From contig NZ_CP051625.1 of assembly GCF_012844345.1 (NCBI RefSeq), positions 2,604,001 to 2,668,000 of the forward strand: a stretch of 64,000 nucleotides of DNA. The letters run 5' to 3'. Below the pieces are notes generated by a model. The model worked only from the letters and a program-made list of their open reading frames with translations. It ran no database searches and was not told the DNA's origin. This document shows, piece by piece, positions 55,941 to 64,000 of this stretch (positions within the stretch are counted from its first letter, which is position 1; each line of letters begins with the position of its first letter). The DNA comes from Pseudomonas sp. gcc21 (lineage in GTDB: Bacteria > Pseudomonadota > Gammaproteobacteria > Pseudomonadales > Pseudomonadaceae). Both the position numbers and the translations under genes were made by a program.

Positions 55941-57140
55941 ATGACTGCCTATATTTATGATGGCCTGCGTTCCCCTTTCGGCCGCCACGCCGGCGCACTG
56001 GCTCCCGTGCGACCCGATGACCTGCTGGCCGATGTGATTCGCGCCGTAGTCGCCCGTAACCCCTTCGCTGGCAATGACTATGAAGACGTGGTCATGGGCA
56101 ACACCAACCAGGCCGGCGAAGACGCTCGCAACGTAGCGCGCCACGCCGGTCTGCTGGCTGGACTACCGCAGGAAGTGGCCGGCGTCACGGTTAACCGTCT
56201 GTGCGGTTCCGGCCTGGCGGCCATTCTCGATGCTGCCCGTGCGGTCAAGGTCGGCGAAGGTGATCTGTTCCTCGCCGGTGGCGTAGAGAGCATGAGCCGT
56301 GCGCCCTTTGTCATTGCCAAGAGCGAGAGCCCCTATTCCCGCGAGTTCCGCGCGTTCGACAGCACCATCGGTGCGCGCTTCCCCAACCCCAAGGTTGAAG
56401 CCGAGTACGGTGACGACACCATGCCGCAGACGGCTGATAACGTAGCGGCTGATCTGGGTATTACCCGTGAAGAAGCTGACACCTACGCTGCGCGCAGCCA
56501 GGCGCTGTATGAGAAAGCCCGCGCCGAAGGCTTCTTCGCCGAAGAGATCCTGCCGATCGAAGTACCCCAGGGCCGCAAGAAGCCCAACAAGGTCGTCGAT
56601 CAGGATGAGCACCCGCGTCCAAGTAGCGACATGGCGGCGCTGTCCGGCTTGCGTCCGCTGTCAGCAGACGGCGTGGTAACCGCCGGCAACGCCTCCGGGG
56701 TCAACGACGGTGCCGCTGCACTGATCATCGGCAGCGAAGCAATCGGCCAGAAGTACGACATCAAGCCGCGCGCACGCATACTCGCCGGTGCTGTGTCCGG
56801 CGTGGCGCCACGCGTCATGGGCTTGGGCCCGGTTGAAGCGTGCAAGAAGGCTCTGTCCCGCGCTGGCTTGACCCTCGACGATATGGACGTGATCGAAATC
56901 AACGAGGCCTTCGCTTCACAAGTCCTCGGCTGCGCCAAGCAGCTGGGCATCGCCTTTGATGATCCACGCCTGAACCCCAACGGTGGCGCCATTGCTGTAG
57001 GCCATCCGCTGGGCGCTTCCGGCGCGCGTCTGACGCTGACCGCCCTGCGCCAGCTTGAGCGCACCGGAAAGCGGTACGCACTGGTCAGCCTGTGCATCGG
57101 CCTGGGTCAGGGCGTCGCAGCCGTCATCGAACGCGTCTGA
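55941..57140 (+). CDS. Acetyl-CoA acyltransferase (thiolase)
   Basis: A 399-residue thiolase with Cys88 (NRLCGSG), His355 (AVGHPLGASGAR) and Cys385 (LCIGLGQG) forming the active site. It cleaves 3-ketoacyl-CoA with CoA to release acetyl-CoA. The sequence is of the degradative PcaF/FadA-like type. It sits four bases after the 3-hydroxyacyl-CoA dehydrogenase gene and is followed by a strong terminator. Confidence 0.93.
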   Translation: MTAYIYDGLRSPFGRHAGALAPVRPDDLLADVIRAVVARNPFAGNDYEDVVMGNTNQAGEDARNVARHAGLLAGLPQEVAGVTVNRLCGSGLAAILDAARAVKVGEGDLFLAGGVESMSRAPFVIAKSESPYSREFRAFDSTIGARFPNPKVEAEYGDDTMPQTADNVAADLGITREEADTYAARSQALYEKARAEGFFAEEILPIEVPQGRKKPNKVVDQDEHPRPSSDMAALSGLRPLSADGVVTAGNASGVNDGAAALIIGSEAIGQKYDIKPRARILAGAVSGVAPRVMGLGPVEACKKALSRAGLTLDDMDVIEINEAFASQVLGCAKQLGIAFDDPRLNPNGGAIAVGHPLGASGARLTLTALRQLERTGKRYALVSLCIGLGQGVAAVIERV

Positions 57141-57186
57141 AACGCTTGATCTGATCTCTCCGTTGAGCGTTATGCGGAGCGCCAAA

Positions 57187-57220
57187 ACAGCCAGACCTGC
57201 CAGATCGGCGGTCTGGCTGT
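57187..57220 (+). terminator. Terminator of the dehydrogenase-thiolase operon
   Basis: ACAGCCAGACC (57187-57197) and GGTCTGGCTGT (57210-57220) form a perfect 11-bp stem with a 12-nt loop, preceded by AAAA and followed by TTGCTTT, 47 bp past the thiolase stop. Confidence 0.75.
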
Positions 57221-57311
57221 TTGCTTTCTGGCTGCCAGGCGTGACATGGCGGCATCGAATTTTCCGGCGCTTCTGGTATCGTGAGCGCTTCTGATCAACC
57301 CGGTATCGCAG

Positions 57312-57608
57312 ATGCAAATAGCTTCCAACCCCTTCGAATGGCTCGGCGAAGTGCTGGGCAGCCTGGTGCGCATCGTCATCGACAGCCTCACCTGGATATT
57401 CGATCTGCTCAGCACCGCCAGCGCGGCATTCATCAATGGGTTTGCGCGCACGCTGGGCGTCGACAGCAGCTGGCTGAGTATCGGCGCCGTCATTATCGGC
57501 CTGTTATTGCTATACAGCGGAGTGCGCTCACTGATGCGCAAACGCTTCATCAGTGGGGTCATCTGGATTCTGCTCGGGCTCTGGTTGTTGAGCGCGCTGG
57601 TACGCTGA
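57312..57608 (+). CDS. Small two-segment membrane protein
   Basis: A 98-residue protein. The N-terminal half is amphipathic and hydrophobic (about 10-45), and a clear pair of membrane segments in the second half (about 55-70 and 82-97) is separated by RSLMRKRF. No family was recognised. It stands between a terminator and the PEBP gene, so it is probably transcribed alone. Composition matches the neighbours. Confidence 0.6.
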   Translation: MQIASNPFEWLGEVLGSLVRIVIDSLTWIFDLLSTASAAFINGFARTLGVDSSWLSIGAVIIGLLLLYSGVRSLMRKRFISGVIWILLGLWLLSALVR

Positions 57609-57701
57609 GCCGCGGTGCAGCACGCCTGAACCGAGAGCACAAATGAGAGTCCGCATAGAACAACCTATGCGAAGGCATCAACTTCATCAGAGGAGACAAT
57701 C

Positions 57702-58184
57702 ATGGGATTCGCCCTTTCCACCGATCTGCAACTGACCAGTAGCGCCTTCGAACAGCACGGCGCGATTCCGACCAAGCATACCGGCGAGGGGCAAGACGTT
57801 TCCCCGGCGCTGAGCTGGAGCAACCCGCCGGCGGGCACCAAGTCATATGCGATTATCTGCCATGACCCTGACGCCCCGCTGGTCTCGCCGAACGGCACCT
57901 ACGGCTTCGTGCACTGGACGTTGTACAACATTCCGGGCGAGGTGAATTCGCTGCCTGAAGGCTGCGCAGACTACACCCAGGGTACGAATAACTTCGGTGA
58001 AAACGGCTACAAGGGACCGATGCCACCCGAAGGCCACGGCCGCCATCATTATTACTATTGGGTGCTGGCGCTCGATGCCGAGTTGAACCTGCCCGAAGGC
58101 CTCAGCATGTGGGAATTGCTTGAGAAGGTTGAACCTCATACGCTGGCAATGAACCGCCTGATTGGCACCTATCAGCGCGGCTGA
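57702..58184 (+). CDS. YbhB/YbcL family Raf kinase inhibitor-like protein (PEBP)
   Basis: A 160-residue phosphatidylethanolamine-binding fold protein. SPALSWSNPPAGTKSYAIICHDPDAP and GFVHWTLYNIP are the family signatures, with the anion-binding pocket residues Asp, Pro and His. GHGRHHYYYWVLALD is the second conserved block. There is no signal peptide, so it is cytoplasmic like YbhB. The bacterial role is unknown. AGAGGAG lies well placed before ATG 57702. Confidence 0.9.
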   Translation: MGFALSTDLQLTSSAFEQHGAIPTKHTGEGQDVSPALSWSNPPAGTKSYAIICHDPDAPLVSPNGTYGFVHWTLYNIPGEVNSLPEGCADYTQGTNNFGENGYKGPMPPEGHGRHHYYYWVLALDAELNLPEGLSMWELLEKVEPHTLAMNRLIGTYQRG

Positions 58185-58195
58185 AGCCGTTGCAC

Positions 58196-58223
58196 CCCGC
58201 CGGCGAGCTTGCTCACCGGCGGG
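58196..58223. terminator. Stem-loop between convergent PEBP and crotonase genes
   Basis: CCCGCCGG-C-GAGC and GCTC-A-CCGGCGGG form a 12-bp stem with one mismatch and a 2-nt loop. It lies in the 44-bp gap between two convergent stop codons. There is no T-tract. Confidence 0.55.
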
Positions 58224-58228
58224 CAATG

Positions 58229-58906
58229 CTAGGCGTTGCGTCCTTTGAGGGCGCCTGCCAGCTCTTTCCTCAGCGGCTCATTCATCAATCGCCGGGTTTC
58301 CCGATAGGCCTTACGGTCCAACCTCGCCAGACTCTGAACCTTCTCCCGTGCGCGATCAAGCAACTGCTCAGCGCTGACCAGCTCATCATAGAAGCCTGCC
58401 TGCACAGCCTGCTGCGGAGTCAGGATTTCGGACTGCAATGCGCAACGCGAGAGCCAGCCGGGGTTCAGCCGCGCCCGGGCCTGCGGCATGGCTGCGTCAG
58501 GCATGGTCATGCCAATCGCCACCTCGTTAAGACCAGTCTTGAACGGGCCATCGATGCCGATGCGGTAATCAGCCAGAAGCAGCATGAATGCGGCCTTGGC
58601 CATGGTGTGACCGGTGCTGGCAATGACCAGTGGCGCAGGGAAATCCAGCATGGCCATTGTCAGGCGATCGCCGGCCGCCCGCATGGCATCGCATTCAGGG
58701 CCGCCGGCATCGATCAGCTTGCGATCATAGCCGCCGCTGAATATCCCCGGCCTTCCGCTGATCAATACGGCGCAATCGGCGGCCGCCGCTTCGTCCAGCG
58801 CCTTGAGCAACGCCTCAAGCATGGCCAGCGACAACGCGTTGGCCTTGCCGTCGTCCAGCGTGATCTCCGCTACGCCCTTCTTGATGCTAAGCGTCAACGC
58901 GCTCAT
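58229..58906 (-). CDS. Short crotonase-family protein lacking one hydratase glutamate
   Basis: A 225-residue crotonase fold protein (AEITLDDGKANALSLAMLEAL; ISGRPGIFSGGYDRKL). The region aligned with GGGxEL of enoyl-CoA hydratases reads TMAKAAFMLLLAD, so the first catalytic Glu is absent. The second place keeps a Glu (LNEVAIGM). Simple hydratase activity is therefore doubtful. Isomerase or another CoA reaction is possible. It overlaps the end of the acyl-CoA ligase gene by four bases, so the two are translated together and expected to act on the same acyl-CoA. Confidence 0.85.
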   Translation of the reverse strand: MSALTLSIKKGVAEITLDDGKANALSLAMLEALLKALDEAAAADCAVLISGRPGIFSGGYDRKLIDAGGPECDAMRAAGDRLTMAMLDFPAPLVIASTGHTMAKAAFMLLLADYRIGIDGPFKTGLNEVAIGMTMPDAAMPQARARLNPGWLSRCALQSEILTPQQAVQAGFYDELVSAEQLLDRAREKVQSLARLDRKAYRETRRLMNEPLRKELAGALKGRNA

Positions 58907-60528
58907 GATTCGGCTCCGGCGCGCGCCTCGTCCCGCAGCACCCGACGCAGCAATTTGCCTACCGTCGACTTCGGCAGGTCGTCACGGATTTCAATGGTAC
59001 TGGGCACTTTATAACTGGTCAGTTTTTCACGGCAGTGGCTGATGATTTCTGCCTCGCCGACGCTGGTGTCGCTGAGGCTGACGAAAAGTTTGATCGCCTC
59101 GCCCTTCTTCTCATCCGGCACGCCCACGGCGACGCATTCACGAATGGCGGGATGCTGCATGGCGACCTCTTCGATTTCGTTCGGATACACGTTGAAACCG
59201 GACACCAGAATCATGTCCTTCTTGCGATCGACCAGTTTCAGGAAGCCTTCTTCGTCAATCAGGCCGACGTCACCCGTGCGCAACCAGCCATCAGCGGTAA
59301 ACACCGCAGCGGTTTCTTCGGGACGCTGCCAATAGCCTTGCATCACCTGCGGCCCACGGATCAGCACCTCCCCTGGCTCTCCTCTGGGGGTTTCGCGCCC
59401 CTCATCATCCACGGTCTTCATCTCGGTATCGATCAAGGCGCGGCCGACGAAGCCTTCCTTATACGGCGTGTAGGCAGAGGAGGCGATGACCGCCGGCGAG
59501 GTTTCGGTTAGTCCGTATCCCTCACGCACCACGCTCCCGGTGCGCTGCAGCCAACGCTTGGCGATCTCGGTATTCAACGGCGCGCCGCCGGAATTCACCC
59601 ATTTGAGACGGCTGAAATCGATGCTGTCGAATTCGGGGTGCGCCATCAGGGAAATGAACAGCGAGTTGATGCCGGTGAGTAGCGTGATGGGGCGGCGCTT
59701 CATATCGGCAATCATGCTGTCTAGATCACGCGGATTGGTAATCAGGACGCTGTGGAAGCCTGTAGACACGGAGCCGATGCAGTTCGCGGTAAAGGCGAAG
59801 ATATGGTAGAGCGGTAGCGGTGACACCCGCACCTCGTTGCCGTATTCCACTTCGCCTTCACGCAGGATACTAGTCGCCTGAATAACGTTGCTCAGGATAT
59901 TGCGGTGCGTCAGCATCGCGCCCTTGGATACGCCTGTTGTGCCTCCGGTGTATTGCAGCAAGGCCAGATCATCCAGACCGCGCCCGGTCTGCACCTCGGG
60001 CAAACCTTCACCCAGCCGCAGCGCCTGCTGAAAGCGCGTCACGTCAGGCTCATCGGCGTCATACACCGGATTCTGCAAGTCGTCGACACTGGTGACGATC
60101 AGATGCTCAATCTCGGTGTCACCCTGAATGCCGCGCAGCACCGGGACTAGCTTGTCGAGAATAACAACTGCCTTTGCGCCTGAATCGGCGAACTGGTGTC
60201 GGCTTTCATGCGGCGTGTACTGCGGGTTGGTATTGACGATCACCAATCCGGCTTTCATGGCACCGAAGATGGCCACGGTGTACTGGAGCAGGTTGGGTAG
60301 CTGGATAGCAAGGCGGTCGCCTGGTTCGAGCCCAATGCCATGCCTGAGGTAGCGTGCGAAGGCATCGGAAGATGCCCTGAGCTCGATGAAGGTTTGGGTG
60401 TCTTCACCGCAAGAGAATGCCGGCTTGTTTCCGTAGTCCTGACACGCTTTTTCAAGCACATCGAAGATGGTGGTGTGGCCGAGTTGCGCCAGCTGGGTAT
60501 CGACGACGGAATGAGCAGATATCGACAT
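58903..60528 (-). CDS. Long/medium-chain acyl-CoA ligase (FadD-like)
   Basis: A 541-residue AMP-forming ligase from ATG 60528, with AGAGG upstream. The frame open to 60687 has no ribosome site and spans the operator region. The P-loop-like LLQYTGGTTGVSKGAML, GYGLTETSPAV and the C-terminal DLPKSTVGKLLRRVLRDE (catalytic Lys) are present. It activates fatty acids to acyl-CoA via acyl-adenylate. It heads a two-gene operon with the overlapping crotonase. A near-palindromic operator lies 30 bp upstream. Chain length is not determined. Confidence 0.9.
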   Translation of the reverse strand: MSISAHSVVDTQLAQLGHTTIFDVLEKACQDYGNKPAFSCGEDTQTFIELRASSDAFARYLRHGIGLEPGDRLAIQLPNLLQYTVAIFGAMKAGLVIVNTNPQYTPHESRHQFADSGAKAVVILDKLVPVLRGIQGDTEIEHLIVTSVDDLQNPVYDADEPDVTRFQQALRLGEGLPEVQTGRGLDDLALLQYTGGTTGVSKGAMLTHRNILSNVIQATSILREGEVEYGNEVRVSPLPLYHIFAFTANCIGSVSTGFHSVLITNPRDLDSMIADMKRRPITLLTGINSLFISLMAHPEFDSIDFSRLKWVNSGGAPLNTEIAKRWLQRTGSVVREGYGLTETSPAVIASSAYTPYKEGFVGRALIDTEMKTVDDEGRETPRGEPGEVLIRGPQVMQGYWQRPEETAAVFTADGWLRTGDVGLIDEEGFLKLVDRKKDMILVSGFNVYPNEIEEVAMQHPAIRECVAVGVPDEKKGEAIKLFVSLSDTSVGEAEIISHCREKLTSYKVPSTIEIRDDLPKSTVGKLLRRVLRDEARAGAES

Positions 60529-60557
60529 CAGAGCCTCTTTATTTTTTTGGACTGTTA

Positions 60558-60572
60558 TTTTGCACTGCGGAA
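60558..60572. promoter_or_regulatory. IclR-type operator candidate, site 2
   Basis: TTTTGCACTGCGGAA matches the site-1 palindrome at 12 of 15 positions and fits TTYYGCANNGYGRAA. It is 30 bp upstream of ATG 60528 of the acyl-CoA ligase and far from the divergent IclR start at 60836, so the ligase operon is the likely target. Confidence 0.6.
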
Positions 60573-60835
60573 CCGAATACCAAAAAGATGCTATTCTATC
60601 CAAAGTGAGTGTGCAATGATCAGGCAACGACGCATACATCGTTGCTCGGCCACACCGGCTCAATTGCTCAGAGCATCGAGACAACAAAAACAGCCGGACA
60701 TTGAATATTTGCTCCGTTGGGCAGTGCTTGCGTGTGCCGCCGGACGGTTCCTAGCAGGGTATCTCTGACTTCCTGTCCACGTACGGAACGTACAGCAGAC
60801 CAATGTCCAAGACGCTTAAAGGGTAATAAAGCGCC

Positions 60836-61627
60836 ATGAACGAAGATTCGCAATCAATCCAGGAACCAGCAGTCAAGGATCGCAAATTTGTCGAGGCGCT
60901 ATCGCGCGGCCTCGATGTGCTGCGCGCGTTCAGCCAGGGCACCGTGGTCATGGGCAATCAGGATATCGCTCGCATCACCGGCCTGCCCAAGCCCACCGTT
61001 TCCCGCATGACTTATACCCTCACCAAACTTGGTTATCTCAGCTACTCGCCGCAGCTGGAAAAGTATCAACTTGATTCAGGCGTCCTGGCCCTTGGTTATG
61101 CCTATGTGTCGAATCTGCGCGTGCGTCAGCTGGCCAAGCCGTATATGGATGAGTTCGCACGTAGCACCAACACCTCGGTAGGCCTGACCTGCCGTGACCG
61201 GTTGTCGATGATCTACGTGGAAAACTGCCGGCCTGCCGAAGCCACCTCGCTGCGTATGGATGTCGGTATTCGTCTGCCGCTGGGGACCACTGCCGCAGGG
61301 CGCGCCTATCTCGCAGCGATGAAGGAAGAAGAGCGCGCCCACGTGCTGACCGCTCTGGCCAACCGTCATCCGGACACCTGGCCGGATATCGAGCGTCGCG
61401 TGGCGACAGCGCTGGAAGAATACGAAGCCTATGGTTTCTGCCTGTCGCTCGGCGATTGGGACCGTAACGTGAACGCCGCCGGCGTGCCGTTATTCCTGCA
61501 GGACGGCACCATCATGGTCCTGACCTGCGGCGCGCCGACCTATCTGGTACCGGCTGAGAAGGTCAAGAATCAACTGGCCCATCAGCTGGAGATGCTCGCA
61601 CGGGATATCGAGCGGCTCGGCGTCTGA
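60836..61627 (+). CDS. IclR family transcriptional regulator
   Basis: A 263-residue regulator: a winged HTH at about residues 20-75 (GNQDIARITGLPKPTVSRMTYTLTKLGYL) and a C-terminal IclR effector domain (GLTCRDRLSMIYVENC; LPLGTTAAGRAYLAAM). It is divergent from the acyl-CoA ligase operon and 203 bp upstream of the bifunctional beta-oxidation gene. Four copies of a common 15-bp near-palindrome precede its presumed targets, but none lies close to its own start. It probably senses a fatty-acid-derived ligand. Repressor versus activator cannot be told. Confidence 0.9.
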   Translation: MNEDSQSIQEPAVKDRKFVEALSRGLDVLRAFSQGTVVMGNQDIARITGLPKPTVSRMTYTLTKLGYLSYSPQLEKYQLDSGVLALGYAYVSNLRVRQLAKPYMDEFARSTNTSVGLTCRDRLSMIYVENCRPAEATSLRMDVGIRLPLGTTAAGRAYLAAMKEEERAHVLTALANRHPDTWPDIERRVATALEEYEAYGFCLSLGDWDRNVNAAGVPLFLQDGTIMVLTCGAPTYLVPAEKVKNQLAHQLEMLARDIERLGV

Positions 61628-61756
61628 CGAACAGCATTTGCCTTGCGTCGCACTAAAATCGCGGCGAGGGGTCGGTATGTCTGCTTATCGATGACCCTGT
61701 ATCAGCGATCCACATTTCGCTTCTTCAATCATCGACAAACAGATTCTTTTTTTGTA

Positions 61757-61771
61757 TTTTGCATAGCGAAA
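61757..61771. promoter_or_regulatory. IclR-type operator candidate, site 3
   Basis: TTTTGCATAGCGAAA follows the same 15-bp pattern as the sites at 54382 and 60558. It is 28 bp, centre to centre, from site 4, and shares its right end with a PsrA-type box (61768-61780). Confidence 0.6.
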
Positions 61772-61780
61772 CTTGGTTTC
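61768..61780. promoter_or_regulatory. PsrA-type operator candidate
   Basis: GAAAC-TTG-GTTTC fits the published PsrA motif of Pseudomonas, G/CAAAC-N2-4-GTTTG/C. PsrA represses fadBA-type genes and releases DNA on binding long-chain acyl signals. The site lies 51 bp before the ATG of a fadB-like gene, between two IclR-type sites. Confidence 0.65.
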
Positions 61781-61784
61781 ATTA

Positions 61785-61799
61785 TTCCGCATAGTGAAA
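61785..61799. promoter_or_regulatory. IclR-type operator candidate, site 4
   Basis: TTCCGCATAGTGAAA matches the site-1 palindrome at 12 of 15 positions. It ends 31 bp before ATG 61831, close enough to block promoter or leader function. Confidence 0.55.
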
Positions 61800-61830
61800 C
61801 CATAACGATTCACCAGAACGGAGGTTCAGC

Positions 61831-63924
61831 ATGTCGGACGTGGTCACCCTGGAACGACACGGCGCTATCGCAGTCGTCAGAGTCAACAACCCACCGGTCA
61901 ATGCCCTGGGTATTGCTGTTCGTGAAGGCCTGCAAAACAGCTTCGCAACCGCCGAGGCCGATCCGCAAGTCAAGGCGATCGTACTGGTCTGTGAAGGCAG
62001 CACCTTCATGGCCGGAGCCGACATCAAGGAATTCGGCAAGCCGCCGAAGTCACCCAGCCTGCCTGAAGTAGTCAACGGCATTGAAGCCGGCAACAAGCCA
62101 AGCGTTGCCGTTATCCATGGCACCGCCCTGGGTGGCGGACTTGAAGTGGCAGTCAGCTGTCACTATCGCATTGCCGTGAAGAGCGCCAAGGTCGGTCTGC
62201 CTGAAGTGAAGCTGGGCCTGCTGCCGGGTGCCGGCGGTACACAGCGCCTCCCTCGCCTGGTCGGTGTGCCCAAGGCTCTGGACATGATTGTCAGTGGTAA
62301 CCCGATTGGTGCCGCCGAAGCCCATGAACTCGGTGTTATTGACGAACTGATCGAAGGCGACCTGCAAGCTGCCGGTATCGCCTACGCAGAGAAGCTGATT
62401 GCCGAAGGTAAAGGTGCCCGTCGTACCGGCGAGCGTACCGACAAGCTGGAAGGTGTCGACAACGCCGCTGCAGTAGCGGCCAAACGTGCAGAAATCGAGA
62501 AGAAGACGCCCGGCCTGTTCTCACCACAACGGTGTGTTTCTGCTGTCGCGGCCGCTTTCACACTGCCCCTCGAGGAAGGCCTCAAGCGCGAGCGTGAACT
62601 GTTCGGCGAGTGCCTGGTTTCCCCGCAGCGCGGCGCGCTGGTTCATGCATTTTTCTCCGAGCGTCAGGCCTCCAAGATCAATGACCTGCCCAAGGACACC
62701 CCGGTCCGCGACGTCAAGTCGGCAGCCGTGATCGGTGGCGGCACTATGGGCGTCGGCATCGCCATGTGCTTTGCCAATGCCGGCATTCCGGTCAAGGTGC
62801 TGGAAATCAGCGAAGACGCCAAAGCCAAGGCCATGGAGCGCTGCCGCGATACCTACATGATGAGCGTCAAGCGCGGCAGCCTGACCGAAGACGCCATGAA
62901 CAAGCGTCTCGAGCTGATCCAGGGCGTAACCGATTATGCCGATCTGTCTGACGTTGACCTGGTAGTCGAAGCCGTATTCGAAGAGATGGGCGTCAAGCAG
63001 AAGGTCTTCGAAGCACTGGATGCCAACTGCAAACAGGGCGCTATCCTGGCCAGCAACACCTCCTCGCTGGACCTGAACAAGATTGCCGAATTCACCAAGC
63101 GTCCCCAGGACGTAGTCGGTCTGCACTTCTTCAGCCCGGCGAACGTCATGCGCTTGCTGGAAGTCGTCCGTGGCGAGAAAACTGCCAACGACGTGCTGGC
63201 AACTGCGATGGCTGTCGGCAAGAAACTCAAGAAAGTCTCGGTTCCGGTTGGCGTATGCGATGGCTTCGTCGGTAACCGCATGGTTTTCCAATACGGCCGC
63301 GAGTCCGAGTTCCTGCTGGAAGAAGGTGCTACTCCTGCTCAGGTCGACGGCGCGCTGCGCAAGTTCGGCATGGCCATGGGTCCCTTCGCGATGCGTGACC
63401 TGTCCGGTCTGGATATTGGTCTGGCGATCCGCACCCGTCAGCGCGAAACGCTGCCCGCCGAGTACAAATTGCCAGCGATTCTGGACAAGATGGCCGAGGC
63501 CGGCATGCTGGGTCAGAAGACCGGCAAGGGTTTCTATGTTTACGAGAAGGGTTCACGCACACCACTGGAAAACCCTGATCTGCCGCCGATTCTCGAAGCC
63601 GCTTCCAAGGAGCAGGGTGTCGAGCGCCAGCAGCTGAGCGACGAATACATTCTCGAGCGCACCCTGTACGCGCTGATCAACGAGGGTGCCAAGATTCTCG
63701 AGGAAGGCATCGCCCAACGCGCCAGCGACATCGACGTTATCTATCTCAACGGCTACGGATTCCCGGCCTACCAGGGCGGCCCCATGTACTATGCCGACAG
63801 CATTGGCCTGGATCGCGTCTATGCGAAGATAAGCGAGTTCCATGAAAAACTCGGCGCCTGGTGGAAACCGGCTCCATTGCTGGAAAAGCTGGCTAAAGAA
63901 GGCCGCAAGTTCGCTGATCTTTGA
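61831..63924 (+). CDS. Bifunctional enoyl-CoA hydratase/3-hydroxyacyl-CoA dehydrogenase (FadB-like)
   Basis: A 697-residue fusion. An N-terminal crotonase domain (about 1-185) has both hydratase glutamates ([14 protein letters not shown] and [19 protein letters not shown]). A 3-hydroxyacyl-CoA dehydrogenase with [13 protein letters not shown] near residue 300, [15 protein letters not shown], and two C-terminal helical domains follow. It resembles the peroxisomal L-bifunctional type rather than E. coli FadB. It converts enoyl-CoA to 3-ketoacyl-CoA, and the thiolase at 55941 could complete the cycle. Three operator-like sites precede it. Good ribosome site AACGGAGG before ATG 61831. Confidence 0.93.
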   Translation: MSDVVTLERHGAIAVVRVNNPPVNALGIAVREGLQNSFATAEADPQVKAIVLVCEGSTFMAGADIKEFGKPPKSPSLPEVVNGIEAGNKPSVAVIHGTALGGGLEVAVSCHYRIAVKSAKVGLPEVKLGLLPGAGGTQRLPRLVGVPKALDMIVSGNPIGAAEAHELGVIDELIEGDLQAAGIAYAEKLIAEGKGARRTGERTDKLEGVDNAAAVAAKRAEIEKKTPGLFSPQRCVSAVAAAFTLPLEEGLKRERELFGECLVSPQRGALVHAFFSERQASKINDLPKDTPVRDVKSAAVIGGGTMGVGIAMCFANAGIPVKVLEISEDAKAKAMERCRDTYMMSVKRGSLTEDAMNKRLELIQGVTDYADLSDVDLVVEAVFEEMGVKQKVFEALDANCKQGAILASNTSSLDLNKIAEFTKRPQDVVGLHFFSPANVMRLLEVVRGEKTANDVLATAMAVGKKLKKVSVPVGVCDGFVGNRMVFQYGRESEFLLEEGATPAQVDGALRKFGMAMGPFAMRDLSGLDIGLAIRTRQRETLPAEYKLPAILDKMAEAGMLGQKTGKGFYVYEKGSRTPLENPDLPPILEAASKEQGVERQQLSDEYILERTLYALINEGAKILEEGIAQRASDIDVIYLNGYGFPAYQGGPMYYADSIGLDRVYAKISEFHEKLGAWWKPAPLLEKLAKEGRKFADL

Positions 63925-64000
63925 ATAACTATTGAGGATCCCGGGAGCACCGCTGCTCAGCCTGACGGGTAACCGGGCCGAATCATCATTTGCTCACGCA
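63925..64000. other. 76-bp end of window
   Basis: Non-coding after the fadB-like stop. A small hairpin GAGCA-CCGC-TGCTC is visible, but no clear terminator and no start of a following gene. Confidence 0.4.

Overview
The window is a continuous, gene-dense stretch of about 60% GC chromosome from a gammaproteobacterium of the Pseudomonadaceae. A marine Halopseudomonas-type species is my best guess. The evidence is a FabY-type ketosynthase, an N-acetylglutaminylglutamine amide (NAGGN) osmolyte operon, the ftsYEX-rpoH block followed by an M16 pair, rsmD, a long-chain-alcohol (lao) operon, coaD, ferredoxin and mutM in an order close to that remembered for P. aeruginosa, and a PsrA-type operator before a fadB-like gene. 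No rRNA, tRNA, CRISPR array, prophage or complete insertion sequence was seen.

Layout: (1) 0-10 kb: end of an RND efflux permease, an SPFH/NfeD pair, a repeat-rich spacer, the ydbH-ynbE-ydbL envelope operon, a MITE-like element at the ydbH start, and a phospholipase D-like protein. (2) 10-18 kb: a MarR regulator divergent from the NAGGN genes (amidotransferase, synthetase, M42 peptidase), with a TonB-dependent receptor overlapping the last of them. (3) 18-25.5 kb: omega-amino-acid:pyruvate aminotransferase, a secreted esterase, FabY, a DUF883-like protein, an Fe-alcohol dehydrogenase and a hotdog thioesterase. (4) 25.5-34 kb: glyoxalase I, a crotonase, trmB, thiG, thiS, a DUF423 protein, mtgA, hemN, an unknown anchored protein and a TTC38-like TPR protein. 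(5) 34-42.6 kb: a frameshifted AraC regulator, rpoH, ftsX, ftsE, ftsY, two M16 peptidase-family genes and rsmD. (6) 42.9-54.2 kb: laoC-laoB-laoA, coaD, ferredoxin, ggt, a Na/Pi cotransporter, a small exported protein, mutM, a polytopic membrane protein and a PaaI-type thioesterase. (7) 54.4-64 kb: a fatty-acid beta-oxidation region (3-hydroxyacyl-CoA dehydrogenase, thiolase, crotonase, acyl-CoA ligase, IclR regulator, bifunctional hydratase/dehydrogenase).

The genes in region 7 appear to form one regulon. Three separate promoter regions carry a common 15-bp near-palindrome, TTYYGCANNGYGRAA, and an IclR gene sits among them. The promoter of the bifunctional gene also carries a PsrA-type GAAAC-TTG-GTTTC box. 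The lao operon (alcohol to aldehyde to acid) would feed acids to the acyl-CoA ligase and then to beta-oxidation.

The most notable irregularities are: a TA-flanked 264-bp inverted-repeat element that has separated the ydbH Shine-Dalgarno from its start codon; a G7 tract that breaks an AraC regulator, where one base fewer restores it; a TonB receptor translationally coupled to the NAGGN operon; a lao operon without an adjacent laoR; and two kinds of intergenic repeat. No wholly new multi-gene system was recognised.
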